From Mytilus edulis (lineage: Eukaryota > Mollusca > Bivalvia > Mytilida > Mytilidae), in assembly GCF_963676685.1 (NCBI RefSeq), contig NC_092353.1:8460207-8524206 (forward strand): a stretch of DNA of 64,000 bases, in the 5' to 3' direction. Position numbers and translations under genes: made by a program. The notes below the pieces were generated by a model. It saw only the letters and a program-made list of their open reading frames with translations, searched no databases and was not told the DNA's origin. Of this stretch, positions 58,048 through 64,000 are shown one piece after another. Each line of letters opens with the position of its first letter. The stretch's first letter is position 1.

Positions 58048-59101
58048 CTAATTGACTCTAGGCGATTCGTTATGTATTTGAACTATGTCTCCAATATGAA
58101 AAGATTGTTCGTTTTTCCCTAAAGATTTGTGAAATTCGCGCAATGAAGTTAAGTATTCAGACTTCAATCTGGTCCAGAAGGGTTGTATTAATAAAGTTTT
58201 TCTGTGTGCACATTTGTTGAGTTCTTTATGATTCATATAGGTTGGATCGATGAATTCCTCTATGTCTATTTGCGGATATGGCAATGCTGATATTCTTCTA
58301 TCATACAAAAGATGAGAGGGGGTTACAGTCTCGCAATCTCTGATATCTGATGAAAAATATGTAAGTGGCCTGTCATTTAAAATTCTTTCTATTTCTGTCA
58401 CGCAGTCTGTAGAGTTTTATATACTAACTCGAGTTCGTTCAAGTGTCTTTTTCAAGCTTGTCTTTGTTAGCGCAATAAGTCTCTCCCGGAATCCACCATA
58501 CCAAGGAGCGCGTTTTGGTATGAACTTCCATTCTATTCCTCGTATAGACAACGTTTCTTTTAGTGTTGCCGATTCACATACTTGTTTTAGTTCCTCTGCT
58601 CCTGCAATGAAAGTAGTTGCATTATCAGATATAAGTGTCTTAGGTATTTATTTGCGACTTACGAAACGCCGGAAAGGTTGAGCAAACGAATGTTCGGTTA
58701 GGTTCGGAACCACTTTTAGATGAACGGCTCTGTTAGAAGCGCATATGTTTACTTTTTTAAAATTGTTATTTGGATGGAGAGTTTTCTCATTGGCACTCAC
58801 ACCACATCTTCCTATATCTATATATGTGATTTTGTTAAAATTCTATTTTCGTCTGTTACAAGTAATGCTCCTGTAAAGTCCACTGCAGTGACTGTAAAGG
58901 GGGGTGCTTCCTGTAATCTGATTTTTGGTAAAGGTGGTGGGTTTGGTACAACGTACGATTTTCATTCACTTTGCGGCAAATAACGCATTTGCGGAGTAAT
59001 TTCTTTGCATACTGTCGAATAATTGGTATCCAAAACGTTTGTCTAATATAGGTGACTGTAGCATGCATTTCACTATGAAGTAATTGTTCGTGTGCATCCA
59101 A
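58048..59101 (-). pseudogene. BEL/Pao integrase, broken
   Basis: Zinc-binding region at 58980-59101: HEQLLHSEMHATVTYIRQTF, then KCVICRKVNENR (H2C2). The core has Asp in VDFTGALLV, Asp in LISDNATTF and Glu in GGFRERLIAL. The C-terminal part at 58048-58401 has RILNDRPLTYFS, TPSHLLYDRRIS and FWTRLKSEYL. A piece of repeat B (58745-58826) sits between the first and second catalytic Asp, and in-frame stops are near 58650 and 58420. Not functional. Confidence 0.85.
58745..58826 (-). repeat. Dispersed repeat B fragment in the integrase
   Basis: TTTACTTTTTTAAAATTG, TTTTCTCATTGGCACTCACACC and ACATCTTCCTATATCTATAT match 31618-31702, a fragment nested in the Harbinger transposase intron. Confidence 0.75.
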
Positions 59102-59191
59102 TACAATTAGTCTAGTTAACAGATGATTTACCGGTATAAGGTACGGAAATTTTGCTGATTCTGGTATTTGTGCGTTGTGTATTCTCCCGTT

Positions 59192-60651
59192 TTATCTGAT
59201 AAGACCGGATTCGTCTAAGAAAAGTCCCAATTGTTGGACTCTTGGTACTTTATTTGTGTTTCTGTATTGTGCTCCTCTCAAATATGACATTTCATCTGTA
59301 TACGTAGACTCTTGACAATCAAAAATTCTAGTATTTACTGCTGTTTGAATTTCATTGACCTCCAGTGGTCCGCTTTTCCTGGAAATCCTATCCCGTCTAC
59401 AGTTGCGGATAAAACGGATGACATAGGAGGTAATACGTAATAATTTCATGTAAGATCCATAGTTCCTAATATCCAATATATTTGTTACACTGCCTAGACT
59501 TTTTTGGTGTGTCCCATCCAAGTTGTCCAATTCCTCTTCATTTTCTCTGTCATCTATCAGTGACGTCAAAACGGTGTTTTTTGCGCTGTTTAGTTCTGGC
59601 CATTTTGTTCTATCTGTTAACCAATTTGGTCATTTCCGCCAAAGTATACTCTGGTCAAATTTTTCAATTGTAAGTCCTCTTGTAAGAAGATCTTCCGGGT
59701 TGTTATCAGCAGGGCAATACCGCCATTTGTATGGATGCGTCAATTTTATTATTTCCTTTACTCGATTGGCTATAAAACGTTTCAATGTCTTCGTACATGT
59801 TAGCCAATGAAGAACAATGCTGCTATCTTACCAAAAAACAATTTTTTGACAATTAAGTGTTGAATGAAGATGTGCAGCTAGTCGTGCAGTTCACGTTGTG
59901 GGAGGGTTAAACATTTGACTGGTGCTACTCTGGTTTTCGCCATTACTGAAGTTGCTTCGTTTTCGTTAATCAAATAAACTGCTGCGCCGTACGCTTTTGG
60001 ACTTGCATCTGTAAATACATGAAGCACTAATTCTGTTGATGTTGATGGTTTGCTAAAATAATATCGAGGAATTGTGAATTGTATTGCCTTTTCCAAATCT
60101 TTGGTCAAATCTATCCAGTGGGACGTAGTCTTTAAATTATCTTGTACAAGTTCGTCCTAATCTAATCCACATTTCCATAACTCTTGTATCAGGATCTTCG
60201 CTCTAATTGTAACCGGACTAAGTAAGCCTAGTGGGTCATAAATCTTTGAAAAATATTTCAAAACTTCTCGTTTAGTTACATGTTGAAGTAGTTTCAGTGT
60301 AGGAATTTCACGCTTAGGGTATAAGATTTCGTCGCTTCGACTGTTCCACAACAATCCAAGTATTTGTGTATACTTATCCGTATCTAGGACGTTTTCTTCT
60401 ATAGCTAATTGTAGTAATTTAGCACTGTTTGAACTCCACGATCTCAAGTTGATTCCAGCTCCAGCCATCAAGCTCCTTTCTTCTTTGAAATACGTAAGTA
60501 AATCTCCCTCTTTGTTCATACTAGACAATATGTTATCAACATATATATCTCTTTCTAAAATTCTAGCTGTTTCACTGTTTCCGAATAGTTTCAAATGTTT
60601 CTGTATTGTGGCGTTGAGTATAGAGGGCGAAGACGTCGCTCCAAATAACAC
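59192..60651 (-). pseudogene. BEL/Pao RT end, RNase H and connection, broken
   Basis: From 60651: LFGATSSPSILNATIQKHL and the RT active site IYVDNILSS, the Asp-Asn form common in this group. Then VTKREVLKYFSKIYDPLGLL. RNase H follows at 59878-60108 with LHVFTDASPKAYGAAVY. The connection region to the integrase is at 59192-59569. Stops near 60155 and 59875 and frame changes break it. Confidence 0.85.
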
Positions 60652-60659
60652 TGCTGTGA

Positions 60660-61520
60660 ACCTTTAAGTTTTCAGCTGACTACCTGGATTTGAAGGGTCA
60701 CTAAGCCATAAAAATCGGGTAACGTCTCTATCTTCTTAGCTCAATCCAACATATAAGACAGCTTTCTCATTATCAGTACATGTAGCAAACTGGTTGGCTC
60801 TAAACTGTACTAGGAGTTTTGTCAAGTCATTTAATTTTGGTGGTGTGTCCATCAGACAATCATTTAAACTTGGATGACTTGGTGATTTACGACAACTGCA
60901 GTCGTATACTATTCGTATAGGAGTTGTGCTAGATTCCTTGTGTATAGGGTGGTGTGGAATGTAATGAATTTTCCCGCCGTTTTGTTCTTTTTCATCTACT
61001 GTCTCAACAAATCCTCTTCGTTCCTGTTCGGCGATTATATCTCCATACTTCTTTAGTAGTTTAGGATCTTGACTAAGTTTCTTAATAACGTTCTCTGTTC
61101 TTCTTCTTGTGACTGTATAATTTGATGGTAGTTCGTAATGTTACTGTCGTTTCAATGGCAATTTTGCAAAGTATTCATTTCCTTTGAGTTCAATCCAAGT
61201 GTCTTGATATGTTTCCAAAAACTCCGTATCGTCTTCGTCTGTTTCCATCGAGTTAATACCAATTGATTCCAATCTCCAAAATGTTTCTATATTATGCTCC
61301 TCCGTTCTTATGAGAAACAAGAATATTAAAAATGCTAGTACCCATGAACGAGTTATCCCTCTTGTCACTTACTGGACCGGAAAGTAAGAAATCTAACTTT
61401 GACCTCACGGCGGTTGCATCATTTCCTCGTATGACTTCATCCTCATCCAGTAGTCTACTCGGATTAATAACGATATTTCGAAAGTCTCTTTTTCAGCTAG
61501 ACCTAATCACTACTTTACAT
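60660..61520 (-). pseudogene. BEL/Pao protease-RT junction and RT N-terminal part, broken
   Basis: Minus-strand frames show VRSKLDFLLSGPVSDK at about 61370-61425, typical of the stretch between Pao protease and RT. LESIGINSMETDED and the RT start follow at 61141-61368, then a frame with KIHYIPHHPIH and RIVYDCSCR at 60880-60990. Stop codons lie near 61141 and 60738. Confidence 0.75.
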
Positions 61521-62227
61521 TAATATTTATGACCCATATTATTTTACAGTGTCATTTCACCCTATTACTTGCTATATGAGACATAAAACTTTGAGAAATA
61601 AATTTGGAAGGGGTATACAAAAAGTTGGAAAGTAACACACTAAGGACTATATTCTTGGACAACGAAAATCAAAGGACGATAACTGTGTGCTCGGACCATA
61701 TGCTGTTGGCTGTAATTTTTATTTTGCACGCTTTGTCTACTCCTGTCATAATCGTGGTTCTTGCTGTTGAATTGGCGTACAGTACACAGACTTGTGTGGT
61801 GTCTTTTGTTGCAATTTCGGCATTAGTGTTTTGACTTACATTCATTTATACGATGTGTTCCAAGTCAGTTAACACACACTGTCTCGCGTTTTACAATGTT
61901 CATGCGTGATGCTGGATCAGATACAATCGCGCAATGCGCTGGTGCGTGTACATCGCGGCACAATACTCAAGGTTTAGTGTCTAAAATCTGGCGTATATTT
62001 CTTGTATTCAGAGCTTGATTTTGGCGGGGTTTTGTTGATTTAGTTCCGGTAAAGAAAGATGATGTACTTGGTAAATTGTTAGAAGTTTCAGTGTCTTGTC
62101 CTGCATCAATTATGTTTATTTCATTGCAAATACTTTTCCGGAGGTCTAGTAAAAACATTTCTCTGTTCCATGTTCACGGGCAAGGTTTTTTTTTTTTAAA
62201 TTTCTCTCGGTAATTTATTCAAAATAA

Positions 62228-63105
62228 TTAATGTAATGTAACATACCAGTCTTGTGATTGGCCTAAAGATTCTAGCCCTCTTACATAAGTTTCCATTTGA
62301 TCATAAAATTGTCTCAAGCTGACAAGATGGTTTCGTATTGATGGAATTTCTAATAATGCTTGTATGTACGCTTGCGTAATTTTGTGTGTTTGTTCGAAAC
62401 TTTCCTTCAATGAAATAATGGCGTCAGCTGCGTAGTTTGCATTAGTAAGTGCAAAAGTTGAATGTTGCGTAATGATCCATTCTGTAACTGTGCTTTGAGG
62501 TAATTAAATTTCTGGTTCAAAGAAGGGTTTAAATGTATGGCGCATTCATACGAATCCCAGAAAGTTTAATTTGCCACTCTAATATATTCCCTGTGAATAT
62601 CGGAAGTGAGAGTTTGGGTAAGTAGTGATTCTGACTGCTTGCGGATACATACGGATTCATATTAGTACTTACTGTGTTACTAGCTTGAGAGAACTGATTT
62701 TGGGATGACTGCGTGCATGAGTTTAGTGTGAGGTTTACTGAGACGAACGGTTGATGTTCAACATTTAATATTTGCGATGAAGTTTCACTCTGACGTGTCT
62801 TTGGTGTGGTATATATGAGTATCTTGAATAAAATTTCTTATGTGTCTTATTTTTGTCGCTACCGTAAAACAATACTCATCTGAGTCTAGAATTTTACTTT
62901 CAATATCTTCTGCTTCCGCTAGGTTGAGTATCTGCTCATTCAAATTGTTCAGTATATTTTGCTTCTGGAGAAGGTTTTCAAATGTTGCAGTCAATTCTTC
63001 TGTGTCGAAATCTGTATCTTGCTTCACTGCATCTATCTTCCGAACAAGTTTTGTAACAGCACTACTGTGCACGGATCGTATCGACTTGAGCTTGCATAAA
63101 TCCAT
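62228..63105 (-). pseudogene. BEL/Pao gag remnant
   Basis: It starts with a Met at 63105, 18 bases inside the 5' LTR, with a Lys/Glu-rich helical N-terminus (LVRKIDAVKQDTDFDTEELT). The part at 62228-62410 has THKITQAYIQALLEIPSIRN, as in the DUF1759 gag region of Pao elements. The region between is out of frame or decayed. The following 61530-62160 is presumably the gag/protease join but I cannot assign motifs. Confidence 0.75.
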
Positions 63106-63123
63106 TGGTCACGGTACTATAAA

Positions 63124-63291
63124 TGTGGAGGTTAAAAGTATGATATTTTCGCTTATATAAACAAATACTTCTGTTCAGCCATCACTTTTAATAACAATTC
63201 AAAGATCCCAAGGCGACGTCACTGTTGTCGCCAACGTCGCCAATGGTACAAAGTAAGGCACGTCGTTATCCAGCTATAATCTCGACATACA
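63124..63291 (-). repeat. 5' LTR of the BEL/Pao element
   Basis: Plus-strand reading starts TGTGGAGGTTAAAAGTATG and ends TCTCGACATACA. On the minus strand it therefore begins TGTATGTCGA and ends CCTCCACA, a TG...CA LTR. Element transcription would start in it and run leftward. Confidence 0.85.
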
Positions 63292-63479
63292 TTAATAGTT
63301 TGAGTTTGTTCACAGCAATACCATTAGATATGAAATACAATTTCTAGAAGATATGTTGATATAAGTCATGCATAAATATGTTCTTTTTTCGAAGAAATTT
63401 ATAATCAAGTGCACAGGTGTAAATAATTTTTAATACAGGCCAAACTTTACAGCAATTAATTTAAAAAGTGTGGTTAGTA

Positions 63480-63760
63480 AGACTAAAGTATGCCCTATAT
63501 TTTGATCATAGTTAATGCTGGTAATGCTCTATTAATTTGCAAAAGTATAGATTATTCTAAATACTAAGGATTTGCTTATACCAAGCATAAAGGTTGATTA
63601 CCTTAGTCGTATTTGGCACAACAATTTGGATTTTTTTTCCTCAATGCATTTCAACTTTATACTTGTTTGTATTTCTAACTATCTGACCCGAGTGTCACTG
63701 TTAAGTTTTATGAGGACAACATGCGCGTCTTGTGTATCAAATTTTGAAAATTGAACAGTT
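63480..63760 (+). repeat. Dispersed repeat G
   Basis: ACTAAGGATTTGCTTATACC, AAGCATAAAGGTTGATTACC, TCGTATTTGGCACAAC, CCTCAATGCATTTCAACTTT and GACAACATGCGCGTCTTGTG. A reverse partial copy is at 46570-46700. Familiar to me from mussel sequence. Confidence 0.6.
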
Positions 63761-64000
63761 TCCCTTATGAAACAAGAAGAAGTCATTCTTTTTACAACGT
63801 CAAAAATCGCGCATACACATTTTGATAACCCACTTTATAGAATTAGGAAAAATAGCAATTTTGAGCTTTGTTGTGTTGATATAATAATGTATATACTATA
63901 TCTCCTTTGTTTCCATTCAAAAATCGGCTATATAGTTATAAATAAGTTAAGAAAAAATTGTCACATGGAAAAAATAATGTCTTTAATATTAATTTGATAC

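Larger units (their letters stand above)
57423..63291 (-). mobile_element. BEL/Pao LTR retrotransposon, degraded
   Basis: Two direct LTRs of about 170 bases (57423-57595 and 63124-63291) flank gag, RT, RNase H and integrase in the Pao order, all on the minus strand. The LTRs differ at about a dozen or more positions plus indels, so the insertion is not recent. A purine-rich tract next to the inner edge of the 3' LTR (CTTTTTGCGGCCCCCA on the minus strand) is a plausible polypurine tract. No clear 5-base target duplication is seen (GACAT against TTAAT). Stops, frameshifts and a nested repeat disable it. Confidence 0.85.

Noticed and set aside
61604-61834. Hydrophobic plus-strand frame inside the BEL/Pao element
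   Set aside because: It is antisense to the element's gag/protease region and has no splice or domain support.

Overview
This is a eukaryotic nuclear window, and I read it as mollusc, most likely a mussel-type bivalve. The base composition is AT-rich, the genes are spliced, and there are no bacterial operon features. Many dispersed repeats look like ones I associate with mytilid and other bivalve genomes: the repeat with the core GATTGCCAATGAGACAAC, the GAGCTAAAA-ended repeat, a tRNA-derived SINE, and Penelope-like fragments sharing one 3' tail. The species assignment is recognition, not a database result.

Two host genes are supported, both on the plus strand. The first (5467-13554) is a five-exon class A GPCR whose exons join without a frame break into 375 codons plus stop. 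Its TM5 exon is followed by two degenerate tandem copies of itself. The second (about 40720-54637, 5' end not found) is a series of seven small exons in consistent phase. It encodes a cysteine-rich ectodomain, a Ser/Thr stalk, one transmembrane helix and a short tail ending in a stop. I do not recognise its family. A possible Cys-loop-receptor-like N-terminal exon lies on the minus strand near 41.8-42.05 kb.

Between the two genes is a transposon landscape. From 16 to 22 kb there are decayed Penelope-like elements (PLEs), including one whose start looks like the end of a GIY-YIG domain placed N-terminal to the RT. From 23 to 37 kb there are two related elements with CACTA...TAGTG termini and subterminal arrays of a short motif in both orientations (23360-24994 and 26468-36377). 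Both sit in an AATCACAAAGACAAAC-rich array. The second copy has been invaded by an insertion of unknown type, a SINE, a PLE fragment and a complete PIF/Harbinger transposon (29659-36313). The Harbinger element has matching termini, a CAG target duplication, an intact three-exon DDE transposase and an intact convergent Myb/SANT-type accessory gene.

The right side holds a SINE next to a large (TA)n-linked palindrome (50.9-51.6 kb), several foldback MITEs, and a degraded 5.9 kb BEL/Pao LTR retrotransposon on the minus strand (57423-63291) with both LTRs, gag, RT, RNase H and integrase recognisable but broken. A roughly 900 bp segment in GPCR intron 1 has a diverged partner at 56.2-57.1 kb.

I did not find an undescribed multi-gene system. 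The strongest leads are the apparently intact Harbinger element, the CACTA-type elements with motif arrays, the unrecognised membrane-protein gene and the triplicated TM5 exon.
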